Assembly (NCBI RefSeq): GCF_900005765.1
Contig: NC_041691.1
Location: 1,364,001-1,428,000 of the forward strand
DNA length: 64,000 nt
DNA from: Plasmodium relictum
Taxonomy: Eukaryota > Apicomplexa > Aconoidasida > Haemosporida > Plasmodiidae
Reading direction: 5' to 3'
This document shows positions 33,467-45,900 of this stretch, one piece after another (within the stretch, counting starts at the first letter, position 1; each line of letters starts with the position of its first letter). The translations under genes and the position numbers were made by a program. The notes beneath the pieces were generated by a model. That model made no database searches, had not been told where the DNA came from, and worked only from the letters and a program-made list of their open reading frames with translations.

Positions 33467-36363
33467 ATATTTACTTATTTATATATTATACTTTATTTTA
33501 TTTCTTAATTTATTCATTCAATTATTTATATATTAACTTTTATTCATTTATATTAATAATAAAGTAAAAAGATTTTCATAAAAAATAACTTTTATTTATT
33601 TATTTTTTTTTAATAAATCAAGCAAATAATACACAAACTTAAAAAAGAAAAAGGTGCTTATAAATATAATAGTTTCAAACTTCTCTGTTATTAAATTATT
33701 TAAAATAAAAAACTTTCATTAAAATATAAAAACAATGTATAGAAAATTTTTTTTTTTTAATGTAAAATTTACTATTTTCTTTTTTTTCTTTTACATTATA
33801 TTTTTAATTTATTTTATTTTATTTTACTTAATTTTTTTTTTTTTTAGTTTTATTAGTTTTTTTTCGCATTTTTACTTTTTTTTTTTTTTTTAATTAAAAA
33901 AATATAATTTGTGCGCCTTTAGGTAAAGAATTTACGTAACTATTTTTTAAATATATGTACAATATGATATTTATGTACACTTTCTTTTAAAAATAATTAT
34001 GGAGATTACTCCCTTTGAAATATATTTTTTAAAATTTTTTATATAATTTATTTTAATTTATTGAGTTACTTTTTTCTTTTTCTTTTTCTTTTTTTTTTTT
34101 TTGTCTACGATGTAAAATTGTTGATAATTTAATGTTTTATTAATTTTTTATTAAGGTTGAAAGAAGAGTTATTTATATATTATTAATTCAAAAAAAAATA
34201 TTTTATTATTATCTCATTTAATCAACATATATAAAAATATATGTAAATTTTTTTTTTTTCGTATGTTCAATTTACATTAGTTACTTTTTTATATACTTAT
34301 TTTTTATTTGCACATATTCATTAGGTTTATATTTAAACTCTAGTTTTTCTATAAGTATGTATTCATATTTTTTTCTTTATTATTTTTATTATCAAGCAAA
34401 AAAAAAAAAAAAAAAATTAAAAAAAAATATACTTTCAGAGTTATTTGCTTTTAGTATAAACAATTAAGAATTTTATTTTTAGTTAAACGTTTGCCAATAA
34501 AATTTGAAATGGTAATTTTATAAATGTACACATATTTAAAAGTAAAATACGTTATATTTTTGTATTATTTAATTTGGTTACAGAATACTTCCTAAATAAT
34601 TAAAAAATATAATAGGAAATATTGGAATATCTTAAAAATGTTTTATTTGGTAAACTTTTTTTTTATTATTTTATTTAATGAACAAAAAAAAAAAAAATTA
34701 AAATAATCCCGATCAGCTGCATATCTTAAATACAGATTATAAATTTATCCATACGAAATATAACTTAAAAATAAAGAATTTTTTTTTTAATTATTATTAT
34801 AAAGTAAATCTTAATTGTAGAAATAAGACACAAAAAATAAATAATTTAAATATTATAAATATTTTATATCTACAATTATATAATTTAATATTTGTTTCAA
34901 ATTTTAATTTGGTCCAATAATTTATATATGCTTCTTTATTTTTTATACGTGTAAACAACAATGAAGATTGTATATATAAATGATGATTCTAAAGGAATAT
35001 ATGAAAAATAAATAAAATACAAAGAGATATTGCTGCTCTTAATAAAAAAAAAAAAAAAAATGAAAAATGAAAAAGAAATTCTAGAAACTTTTTTTTTTTT
35101 TTTACTTAATAATGAGAAATGAAAATATTAAAAATGCAAATAGAATTAAAAGAAAAAAAGAAATATTATGATAAATCTCTAGATTATTAGAATTTTTGAA
35201 GAAGGATAAAAGGTAAACTATAAAATTTTTATTGTATTGCTGATATGGATCAGCAAAATATAATAACAATTTTTTTTTTTATGTTTTGAAATGAAATTTA
35301 GAATAAAATATCATTAATTTTCTAAATACTATTCCGTTTATTTATTAAACAATAGAAAATTACAGAAATTTTCAAATCGATGTTTAATTATAAAACTTGA
35401 CTTATATTTAAATTATATAAATAAAAAAGCTAATACTGTATATTTAATTAATATTGCTTGATGAATTATATAACGTTTGTGTTTTTACACGGTTAAAAGA
35501 GTTATAGTAAATTATAAATTAATTATGATATATAATAAATTTTTTAGAAAAATAAAAAAATTATATGTATCCTTAAGATATTTTGAACAAAAGACGTTAT
35601 TTTTATTAAAACAATACATAAAATTATTATCACACCAAATGATTCCCTTTTTAAATATATGTATAAAAAAATATAATTTTAATTTTTTATTTGTAGAATC
35701 CTATTCATAAATATAAAGTAAATACTTTATCGAAGGTTCATTTTTTTGTATATCTCATAAATATATACAACTCCTTAAAAGATTCATATATTTAAATTTT
35801 ATATATGTATACATTAGTTGCATCTACTATTAATGATTAAGAATTTGTTTTTTTCTTTTTAAATTAGTTGAAAATAATTTTTTTTGCTTTAAATTTATAA
35901 TTAAAATATATTTTATAAAATAATATTAATACATATATATATAAATATTCTCTTTGTGTTCTTAGAATAATGAATTTATATACAAAATTATCTTAATTAT
36001 AAATGTAATTTAATTATTTAATATACAATTTTTAAATAATCAATTTTTTATATTATATTTGTATTTGTAAATATTATATTTTTCCGAAATTTACATCCTT
36101 TCTTTCATTGAAATAAGTGAATTTCTTCTATGTTTTTTAGAGGATTTATTAATGAAGATAAACCGTTTATTTTTACCATTTATTTAATAATTTATTATGC
36201 TGTTTTATAATAATTTTATTCTAATTAAATTAACAAAAAAATTAATAAATATAATGTTTTTTTTTTTTTTTTTTATTAATTTATGAACAAATTTTTTAAA
36301 AATGTTAAATAGAAAAATAAAAATATTAAACAAAAAAAATAAAAAAAATTAAAATAAAATAAT
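32706..36363. other. long intergenic region upstream of the KH-protein gene
   Basis: 3.6 kb between two minus-strand genes, so it should hold the promoter and 5' leader of the KH-protein gene. It contains an interrupted AT repeat (about 33419-33462), T tracts and A tracts. One open frame at 35477-35710 (+) has a slightly better residue mix than the rest, but starts from TTG and has no homology that I recognise; I do not call it. A short patch near 34706-34735 is less AT-rich than its surroundings, without obvious structure. Confidence 0.5.
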
Positions 36364-37023
36364 TCAATAAGCATATTTTAATACATCATTAAACTTGTTC
36401 AACATAATATCACATGTATTGGCGAGATCATCTAAGGATTCTTTTAAAATATTTAAAGCTGGTTTCCCTAAAAAAAAAAAAAAGCATAATATATAGTAAG
36501 CATAAAAATAATAAGTGAAAAATTGCGTAAATATATATATAATTCTTTTTCATTAACCTGTTGTTTGAATCCTAACATTAATCTCTGCTTGCGTTGGATG
36601 AGGTACTGTGTATCCAGCAAACTCTACACCTTCTTTTTGAAGTAAGATACAACGTAAGCAATTTCCTATTTTTAAGAAAGGCAAATATAAAATAATTTAA
36701 TTTAAAAGATATTTAAAAAAAGAAAAAAAAAAACTAAACTATCTTTAATTCCATATAATTAACATGTGGTAATAGATGCAAATTATGTTCAGTCTTATAA
36801 AAGTTTATTATTAAACATATATTTTTTCTATAAATGTATAATATTCCCATATATGTATATTTTCACATATATAACATTTCTACATATATATATATTATTT
36901 ATATATAATATTTTTGTGCTTAATATTCCTTATTTAAATACCTAAAGTATGATCTTCACTTTCAAAACAAAATGTAGCGTGGGTCAAAGTTTTCAAATTT
37001 TCAAAATATTTTTTTTCTTCCAT
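36364..37023 (-). CDS. RPC19: RNA polymerase I and III subunit AC19 (RPAC2)
   Basis: Joined from three minus-strand exons, 37023-36942, 36665-36558 and 36467-36364 (82, 108 and 104 nt), all GT-AG and phase-consistent, giving 97 residues. No single exon is long enough to stand out. The joined protein matches AC19/Rpb11/archaeal L: HTLGNCLRCILL (family H-T-L-G-N-x-L-R), then VEFAGYTVPHPTQAEINVRIQT (family G-Y-x-x-P-H-P... x-I-x-x-R-I-Q-T), then a C-terminal amphipathic helix LNILKESLDDLANTCDIMLNKF. AC19 pairs with AC40 as the alpha-like assembly platform of RNA polymerases I and III. It is shorter than animal and yeast AC19, lacking their acidic N-terminal tail, and close to the size of archaeal L. 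The call is secure despite the small size. Confidence 0.92.
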
Positions 37024-37237
37024 TTTTATATTTTAATTTCAGCATTAATTTTAAGAAAATATATTCATACAAAATTTATGAAAATAATAAAAAAATTTTA
37101 ATGTATTATTACCTTCATATCAATAATTAAAGCAAAAATGTATACATCTTCCATTAAATAAATAAAAAAGAAATGAAAAAAAAAATGAAAAATTAAAAAT
37201 GAAAAAAGATAAAAGATAAAATAAAATAAATAGAAAG

Positions 37238-37314
<77 letters not shown>

Positions 37315-37516
37315 AAAAAAGAAAAAGAAAAAGAAAAAAAAAAAGAAAGAAGATAAATTTAATAAAAAATTAAAAAAATTTTGTATTAGAAGTTGTTGAA
37401 ATTTAAATTTAAAAAAAAATTGTTGTTTTATTATCATTAACACAGTTACTTTTTTTTTTTATCTTTTTCTTTTTAAAATTTAATAAATTATTATTCTTTA
37501 GATATTTTTCTATATA
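37024..37516. other. intergenic region with a very long poly-A run
   Basis: 493 bases between AC19 and the next minus-strand gene. The centre is an uninterrupted run of A (37238-37312), flanked by A-rich sequence with scattered G. The open frame on the minus strand (37120-37443) is poly-Phe from this run and is not a gene. Confidence 0.7.
37238..37312. repeat. poly-A homopolymer, about 75 bases
   Basis: 75 consecutive A bases on the plus strand, far longer than the other homopolymers in this window (mostly 10-25). It lies upstream of the AC19 start codon by 215 bp. True length is uncertain because such runs are error-prone in sequencing and assembly. Confidence 0.9.
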
Positions 37517-39544
37517 TTATACGTAATTATATATATTAACTAAATCTATTTTCTTTATTTCTTCTCCTTTTAGTTCTATAAAAATATTTTCAAACCTTTT
37601 TTTAAGTTTATTGTATGATCCAGCTAATGAATCTCTTATCCATTCATCCATAGACTATAAAAAAAAGAAAAAAAAGTCTGAAAAATATAAGATTATTTAG
37701 GTGAAAAAACTGGTATGATATTATGAAATTGTAGAAATGAAAAATAATTATCTAGCTTTATATGATAGGAATAAAATGAATTAAGATTAAAAAAAATGAG
37801 GTAAAATAAGATGAATAAATTTTTTAATATAAATACGAAAAATAAATAATATTTCATAAATAATAAATAATGCTCAATATATATTATGTTGGCTTATTTT
37901 TTAACAAGAAGTTTTTTCTGATATTTATAAAAAAACACAGTTGCGTATATTTCATTCCTCTCCTTGGGCGAATTGGTTCGTATTATTGATTTTATTTTTT
38001 CCCCATTTATGCTATAAAAAAAAAAGTAAATAAATAAAATGAAGTGCATATAAAATATATTTTAAAAAATTAATAAAAAAAATATACATAATAGCAATTT
38101 TATTTTAAATTATATGTATATATATGTATAAATATTTTTTATACTTGAGAGTTATGAAATATAGATGAACATCTGACATATCTATATAAGATGGTATAAA
38201 ATTGGATGATTTATCAAACAAAACATCCTTCTTTGTTAAATAAAAGGAATTCCATACATAATCTACTGAATAACTTTTTTCATTTAAAGTGATGGCAAAT
38301 CTTAGGCCTTTTCTCATAATAAATATATAGGCAGGATAAAAAATAAATAATCCTATAACATATTTATCTGGTTCACTAGAAGAAAAAAATATATTATATA
38401 TATCAGATGAAGATAAATATATTTGAATAGATTCATTAACATTAGACAAATGCTTTAAAACTTGCTTTGCAGTATCATCATTAATTGTAACTGGCCCTTT
38501 TATACTTATTGAAGTAACAAATGTTTTCTTATTATTAATATATATATTTTTACAAACTTTAACTTTTATATAGTAACCTATCATAAAAGATTTTAATAAT
38601 AAATTATTACCACAATGAATGGAACTTTCACGAAAACATTTATTTGAACCAATTTCGTTTGATAAAAACCATTCTATGAGTGTAAAATCTTCATGTGATA
38701 TATTTTTTTTTTTCTTTGAGGTAGATAAAGAATTCAATTCCTTTACTTTTATAATACTACCATCTTCCATGTCACCTAAAATAATAATAGGATTGTGTAT
38801 TTCTCCTAATTTTAAGCATGTATTTAATGTTTCACTCATTTTATCTTTATCAATATTTTGTTCAAATAAGTCTTCCTTATTATATAAATTATTATTTATA
38901 TCATCTATTATACAATACAAATTATTTTCATTTTCTTTGTCTAAAATATTTTTTTCATAAATATATTTCTCTTCTACTTCTTGGGTATTTATCTTATTAT
39001 ACTTCACTTTCCCATATTCTAATACATCTATACCATATAGCATTTTTATATTATGAATAAAAGATGCTTTATCATTATTGTCATTTAATATAAAGCTGCA
39101 TAAGTTAAATTTCCCCTGTGTTGTATATTCTTCATTTATTCTTAAAAATATATCTATAGTGTTAATTGAATTCTCAATCAATTCTATATCTTTAATTAAA
39201 ATTTTTTTTATAATATTACAGTAATCATCTATAACTACAATTTCGCATGTAGGTGTATTTTTTAATTCCAACATCATAGGTATAAAATAATTTTTCACTT
39301 TATATTTTACAGAAAAAATACAATTTCTTAATATGGCATTGCTTGGATTATGTCTCTTTGCTCTATTTTTTGTTTTTAACAATTCCAAATTATTTTCATT
39401 TGCGTTTTTTTCTAATTTTATATCATCTTTTTTTCTAGGTTCATCACTAGAATAATTTTTTTTTTTTCCTTTTTTTTTTACTTTCTCACAATGCTTATCG
39501 GAATTAGACGATGATGAATTATCTGTGAATAATAGATTTCCCAT
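37517..39544 (-). CDS. protein of unknown function, three exons
   Basis: Exons 39544-38145, 38011-37906 and 37654-37517 on the minus strand give 547 residues. The first junction (AA|C, Asn; donor GTATAA, acceptor TTATAG) is good. The second uses a weaker donor (CTT|GTTAAA) but is phase 0; if it is not used, the protein ends seven bases later with VKK. I do not recognise the protein. It starts MGNLLFTDNSSSS with a Lys-rich stretch after it. Gly2 is present but Phe at position 6 is a poor N-myristoylation context. The body has good composition: AILRNCIFSVKYKVKNYF, a motif-like SCFILND region, and IMRKGLRFAITLNEKSYSVDYVWNSFYL near residues 410-440. The last exon is helical and basic (MDEWIRDSLAGSYNKLKKRF). 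Confidence 0.7.
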
Positions 39545-41508
39545 TATCTTAAATAATATATTTTTATTATTCCTTTATCAAACATTAAAAAAAAAAAATT
39601 AAATAAAGTAAAAACAACATAAACGATAAAAATTATGAAAAAAAAAATAATTGAAAAAAAGTAAAGACAATAAAAATAATTCATAAATGAAATATATTTA
39701 CTTAAAAATTGTAGAACAAATCTGCAAAAAAAGTACATACAGCAAATTTATTATAAAATTTTTTCTTTAAAATCATAATGAGGAATAAAAGGACTGTTGA
39801 TTTATGTAAAAAGTGTACACAGTTAGTATAATTAAAATAAAAAAAAAAGAACAAAAAAATGTATATGAATAATAAAAAGAAAAGCAACAAATCTGCTATT
39901 AAAGTTGAAACAGAATGAACAAATAAAAAAAAATATAAATAAATTAGAAAAAGACTAAATAATTAAAAGGTAAAAAATTAATTCTTATTATACAAAAATT
40001 AGGTTATATAAAATAATATAATATCAAAAAACAAAGTGAAAATGATATTTATTTTTCTTCTATTTTTATTTATTTTTATTTTTATTCTTTTTAAATGGAA
40101 AAATTTCAATACATTTACATAAAAATTAAAAATTTTTTAAATATAATCAAAGTATCATGTTTAATTTAAAATATTTTAAAGAATTTAATTTAAGCAATTG
40201 AAAATAAAAATTTAAATGTTTCTTTATAAAATGTGTATTATGAAGGGAAATTTGAATTGTGTGTAATTTTTAAATTTTTAGTTAGAAAAGGTGGAAAATA
40301 TTTTAAATATTGATTGTTTAATAAAGTTAATATGAAAAATATAAACTTTTTTTTGTTCTTAAATTTAAATTATCACTTTATTAAGATTTATATATATATA
40401 GTGAGTAGGTTAAATTATTTTATACACCTAATATTTTATTTTTCTTTAACCTTTTTATGTTCTCATTTTAAATTTAGCATATTATTAAAAATAACTGCAA
40501 AGAAAAGGGTTACTATGAAATTTAAGTGATATATTCTTTATATATTTTCAATAAAAAACTATGAATTGAAAAAATTGTAAAATTTTTTATAAGTATTCTT
40601 AACTCGTTATTTAAAAGTGCTCGTTAATAGAAATAAATTAGAAAATTTATTTGGCAAATATATTACATTTTTTTAAAAAATGTATTCTTTCTATAATTAT
40701 AAATAGTGCTCTTATTAATTAGAAAAGTTGAAATTTTTTAAAAATTTTAAAAAAAATTTTATCGAAAACTTGAAATCAATTTTTAATGTTTAATTTATAA
40801 TTTTTTTAGAAATTGTATATAGAAAAAAAATATTTAGTATTTTTTTATTCTAATAGAATTTTAAGAGAAACAGTTTTTTATTTTTATGCTTTATAAAATG
40901 AAACTTAAAATATTCTTTTATTTCCTTTTAAATAAAATCTGAATTATAAAATAATTACAGATCATTTTATTTATTTATTTTTTGTTTTTTTTGCCAATAT
41001 AAAAAAGATGAAATTTCTTTTTTTTATTTTTAGTGAATTTTACATCTGTGATATTATTCAATGAAATAAATAGGATTTAATTATTAATGTGTTTTAACTT
41101 ATGTTAATACATAGACAAAATATGTATATGATTCCTTAAAACTTTATTTTTTATATAGTAAAAATGAAAAATGAAAATAAAAGGAATATATTTTTTTTTT
41201 GTTTTTTAAATAAAAAAGAAAAAAAAAAAATTGAGAAAACAACAAATTCGTTAGTTTTTTTTTTTTTTTTTCTTTTTTTTTAAATTTTTTTATATTTTTT
41301 ATGAAAAAAATAATATATTTATTTTTTGTCTAACTACATTTTTTTTTCACTTATTCATTGAGCATATTGTAAATTTTCAAATAAAATAATTTTTTTTTTT
41401 TAATACATTTCTATAGAATATATTTAATAATAATAATTAGTTATATATATATATATATTTTCTTTCCTTTTTTTTTTTTAATTTTTTTTTTTTATATTGT
41501 TTTTATAA
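39545..41508. other. divergent intergenic region
   Basis: 2 kb between the divergent starts of the unknown three-exon gene (-) and uracil-DNA glycosylase (+), expected to hold both promoters. It is made of T-rich and A-rich tracts. The open frame 40314-40529 is Phe/Ile/Lys-dominated and not convincing. Confidence 0.5.
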
Positions 41509-42453
41509 ATGAATAAAATAAAAGTTCAAAAAACAATAGATTGCTTTTTTACTCGTAAAAGACAGAAAATCACAAGTACAGAAATTAAGGGAAGTGATGA
41601 GAAATGTACAGATACTATTATACATAATTATTTAAAAGATTCAGAAAAAAAAGAAAATGATGATAAGAAAAGGAAAATTATGAATGAAGATAAATTAGAA
41701 AATATGAAAATTATTAATGATACTAATTTAAATATTACAAAAATTACGGAAAATGAAGCAAACAAAAATGAACAAACCTATGATTATATAGAAGAAATAA
41801 GAAAATTAATGCATATAGAATGGTTTGAAGAACTAAAGGATGAATTAAAAAAAAGTTATTTTAAAAATATGTATTTAAAAATAAAGGAAGAAAGAAAATT
41901 TAAAGTTATTTACCCACCTGAGAAATTAGTTTTTAATGCTTTTTTGAAAACACCTTTATCAAAAATAAAGGCAGTTATAGTAGGTCAGGATCCTTACCAT
42001 CAAAAAAACCAAGCAATGGGATTATGTTTTTCCGTACCTGTTGGTATTAAAATACCACCAAGTTTAAAAAACATTTTAAAAGAAATAAAACAAAAAAGTA
42101 GCCATGGGAATTTAATTAGTTGGTCAGAGCAAGGAGTTTTTTTATTAAATACTTCTCTAACTGTTGAAGAAAACAAACCAGCATCTCATAAAAATTATGG
42201 ATGGGAAACATTTACTGATAAAGTTATTAATATAATAAATGAAAAAAAAGAAAAAATTGTTTTTATGTTATGGGGTAATTTTGCCTTTAAAAAATGCTCT
42301 AAAATTGATGTAGGAAAACATTATATATTAAAAGCTGGACACCCATCTCCATTAAGTATAAAGCATTTTGAAAATTGTGATCATTTTAATAAATGTAATA
42401 AAATTCTTATTGAAAATAACTTAGATCCAATTAAATGGGAATTGCCACAATAA
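41509..42453 (+). CDS. UNG: uracil-DNA glycosylase
   Basis: 314 residues in a single exon. It removes uracil from DNA, starting base-excision repair. The family-1 UDG motifs are intact: the water-activating GQDPYHQ with catalytic Asp161, AMGLCFSV after it, the Asn-containing LLNTSLTV, and the minor-groove loop GHPSPLS with His278. The N-terminal 95 residues are Lys/Asp/Asn-rich. At the very start lies QKTIDCFF (residues 7-14), a canonical PCNA-interacting PIP box (Q-x-x-h-x-x-aromatic-aromatic), the same arrangement as in the nuclear form of human UNG. That argues for a nuclear, replication-coupled enzyme and fixes the start codon. It is followed at 525 nt by the Lon gene on the same strand. 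Confidence 0.97.
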   Translation: MNKIKVQKTIDCFFTRKRQKITSTEIKGSDEKCTDTIIHNYLKDSEKKENDDKKRKIMNEDKLENMKIINDTNLNITKITENEANKNEQTYDYIEEIRKLMHIEWFEELKDELKKSYFKNMYLKIKEERKFKVIYPPEKLVFNAFLKTPLSKIKAVIVGQDPYHQKNQAMGLCFSVPVGIKIPPSLKNILKEIKQKSSHGNLISWSEQGVFLLNTSLTVEENKPASHKNYGWETFTDKVINIINEKKEKIVFMLWGNFAFKKCSKIDVGKHYILKAGHPSPLSIKHFENCDHFNKCNKILIENNLDPIKWELPQ

Positions 42454-42978
42454 AGAGAAAAAAAAAAAAAAAAAAAAATTACTTATTTCATTTTTTAATC
42501 TCATTTCTATATTATTCTATTTATTTACATAAGGTTTTATTTATTTTAACATAATTTTTATTTAATTTAATTTTTTATATGTATATTCTTTTCTTTTTAA
42601 TTTTTTTTATTCAGAATAATACATTTAAAAAGTGTTTATAATATGTATTAAGAAGTCTATAATATAAAAGTCAGTTATTTTTTTAAATATTTTTAATATT
42701 AAATTTTAAAAACTTTCTTCTTATATTATTAAAATAATTTTTTAAATATATTTCTATTGAAATATTTTAGAAAATGATTTTGAAATTATAACAAAATATA
42801 TATATATATACAGATTTTTTTTTTTTTTTATATTTTTATTTTAAACTATATAAAAAAATTAGCCTTCTTAATAAAAATGTACATATGAATATATTTTAAG
42901 AAAACATAATAAATTAATTATTTTTTTAATAGTATCATTTTTTTTTTTTTTTTCTGTTCTTGTTTGTAACTAATTATC
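42454..42978. other. intergenic region
   Basis: 525 bases between the UNG stop and the Lon start on the same strand. There is a poly-A tract just after the UNG stop, then T-rich DNA. No gene is seen. Confidence 0.6.
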
Positions 42979-45900
42979 ATGTTATTTTCTTTTAAATTCT
43001 TAAAATATAAGAGAAAAGAATTTTTTAAAGTTAGATTTTTTTCTCGTTCATCAAAAATTGTTAATGAAAATGATATAAAATTAATAAAAGAAATTGAAGG
43101 TTTTGCTCTTATGAACAAACCACTTTTTCCTGGACTTTCTTATGTTTTGAACTGTGATAAAAGTATTATAAAAAATTTGGAAAATTATGAAAAGAAAAAA
43201 ATATATATTGGTCTTTTTTTTAGTAGAAAAGCAGAAAAAGAAGAAACGTTCGATTTATTTAGTGATGGAGAACTTAATGAAAGTATTTCTTTAAAAAATA
43301 AAAAAAATGAACAAGAAACGAGTAAATTTATAAGGAAAGATATTGACTATATCCATAATTTAAGTGATGTTTATAGTTATGGATGTATTGGTTTAATTAA
43401 ACAAGTTATTTATGATGAAAGTACAAATAACGAAATACACACTAATAAAGATAATATAGTTAACAGTAGAATAAAGAACAATAGAGATAACAGTAGTATT
43501 AATAATAATTTAAGTTACAATAATAACGTAAATAATGATAGTATAAATAATGGCAGAAATTTTATTTTCAATAAATTTAACAATATATGTAGAATTATTG
43601 TTGAATTATTAGAAAAAATAAAAATAAAAAATTGGAATGAAAATAATATGATAGAATTTGATGTAATAAAGCCTGAAAGATACGATATAAATAATAAGAA
43701 CATAAAAATATATCATATAGAAATTATAAATAAAATAAAAGAAATAATAAACATGAATAGTATAAATAATTATGAATATAATTTATTATTAAAATATTTC
43801 AATATTAAGAATATAAATAGTTTAGTGAATTTTATAGGTAATATAACAATAAATAAAAATAGCACAATTCAAGATATGTTTGAAAGTAATAATATAGAAG
43901 AAAAATTAAAAAAATGTTTACATTTATTAAATGAAGATATTTTTATGTTAAAAATGAAAAAAGAATTAACTAGTGATTTAAATGAAAAATTTGCAAAAGA
44001 AAAAAAAGAATTGATAATAAAAGAATATATTAATAGTTTAAAAAATAAAATTCGTCAAAAAAGTGATCATGAGGTTCTATGCGAAAACTTTTTAAATAAA
44101 TTTAATACTATAAAAAAATATTTAAATAGTGAAGCTAATATAATTATTTCTCGAGAGATTAATAAATTTTTATTATATAACGAAAATTGTAATGATTATT
44201 CATCTACTTATCAGTATTTGAATACTGTTTTAAGTATTCCCTACAATAAATATCAACCATTAAATGAAGATATAAATAAGTGTGAAATTTTATTAAATAA
44301 AAGTCATCATGGATTAAATGATGTTAAAAAGTATATACTTGAATATTTATGTACATATATATTAAATAAAAATGTGAAACCCAAAATACTTTTATTAGTT
44401 GGTTATCCAGGTACCGGGAAAACTTCTATTTGTAAATCTATTAGTAAATGTTTGAATATTCCATATTATGTAATAAATATGAATAATATAAATAATATGA
44501 ATGAATTAATTGGTCATAGAAAAACTTATGTGAATAGTTATGAAGGAAAAATAGTACAATCATTAATATCAACCAATGTTATGAATCCACTAATTATACT
44601 GGATGAATTTGATAAAGTTTCTTATGTAAATACCAATATTTATAATACTTTTTTAAATATTTTTGATACTAATCAAAACAAATTATTTAAAGATCAATAT
44701 ATAAATATTTCTATTGATATTTCTAACATTTTTTTTATTTGTACTGCTAATACAGTAGAAAATATTCCTGATGTTTTATTAGACAGAATGGAGATAATAA
44801 ATATATATCCTTACACTAATATAGAAAAAGTTCATATTTTCAAAAATTATTTAAAAAAAAAAATAGAATTGGAAACAAAAATTACAGACAGATATTTACA
44901 TATATCAGATGAATTTTTATTATATATTATTTATAATTATACTAATGAAAATGGGTTAAGACAATTTTACAATGTAATTTATAATATTTATAAAAGAAGG
45001 GCATATATGCTATTAAAAGGAAATACAAAAGAAATTAGTATAACATTAAATAATTTAAATCATTTTATAAATTTGGATTCTATTAAGAATAAGAAAAGTA
45101 AAGAAAATCACAATTTTGAAGGTACGTTAAAATCATTAGCTTTTACTGATAGTGGTGGTCAAGTAGTTATAATAGAAGTGTCAAGTTTAGCAAATAACTT
45201 TTTATCAAAAAGTTGTTTTCCTAATTATAAAACAAGTTATAAAAATTATGATCAATTTCAAAGTAAATATAATGAACATCACCATTGTAATATGGAAAAT
45301 TATAATAATAAAAGCGATATAAAAGATAATAATATTGAAAATTATAATAATAATAACACATGTTATAATATCAGAAATAATAATTACGAATGTCTTAATA
45401 ATGAATATTGCAACATCAATAATAATAATTCTTTAACGAAAGAAAGATATGAAAAAAATGATTTACCATTTTCTATATTAGGTAGTGATTTATCTTTAAT
45501 TGATAAAAATGAAATAAGTAAAAACAATTTTTATAATTTATCAGCCATGAAAAATCCATTATCATCTTCAGGCTATAACTGTGATAAGGAAAATATGCGC
45601 GAGATGTTGGCTAAAGATGGCAATGAATTTAAAAATATTAATCAAGGTACATATCTTTATGAAAACAATTCTTTTTCACTTAAAGAAGATAAATATTTCT
45701 ATAGTAATGGATACAATAAAAAAGATGATGTGGATTTTAATAATAAAAATAGATTTAAAAAAATCAATTTTAATACTAATATTATAATAACTGGAAATGT
45801 TGGTAAAATAATGCAAGAAAGTATAATAATCGCAAATACATATTCCATTAATTTACTCAATCAAATTATTCCAAATTTTCAAAGTGATTATTTGCATATA

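Noticed and set aside
35477-35710. Plus-strand open frame of up to 77 residues with a somewhat better residue mix
   Set aside because: It needs a TTG start, has no recognisable domain, and lies in AT-rich DNA where such frames arise by chance. It could be revisited with transcript data.
37120-37443. Minus-strand open frame of 107 residues made mostly of Phe
   Set aside because: It is a direct translation of the 75-base poly-A run and flanking A-rich DNA; no real protein composition.
39515-39544. MGNLL start as an N-myristoylation signal in the unknown three-exon protein
   Set aside because: Gly2 is present, but Phe at position 6 is unfavourable where Ser/Thr or another small residue is preferred.
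40314-40529. Open frame of 71 residues between the unknown three-exon gene and UNG
   Set aside because: Hydrophobic/Lys composition typical of translated AT-rich DNA; no support for splicing or conservation.
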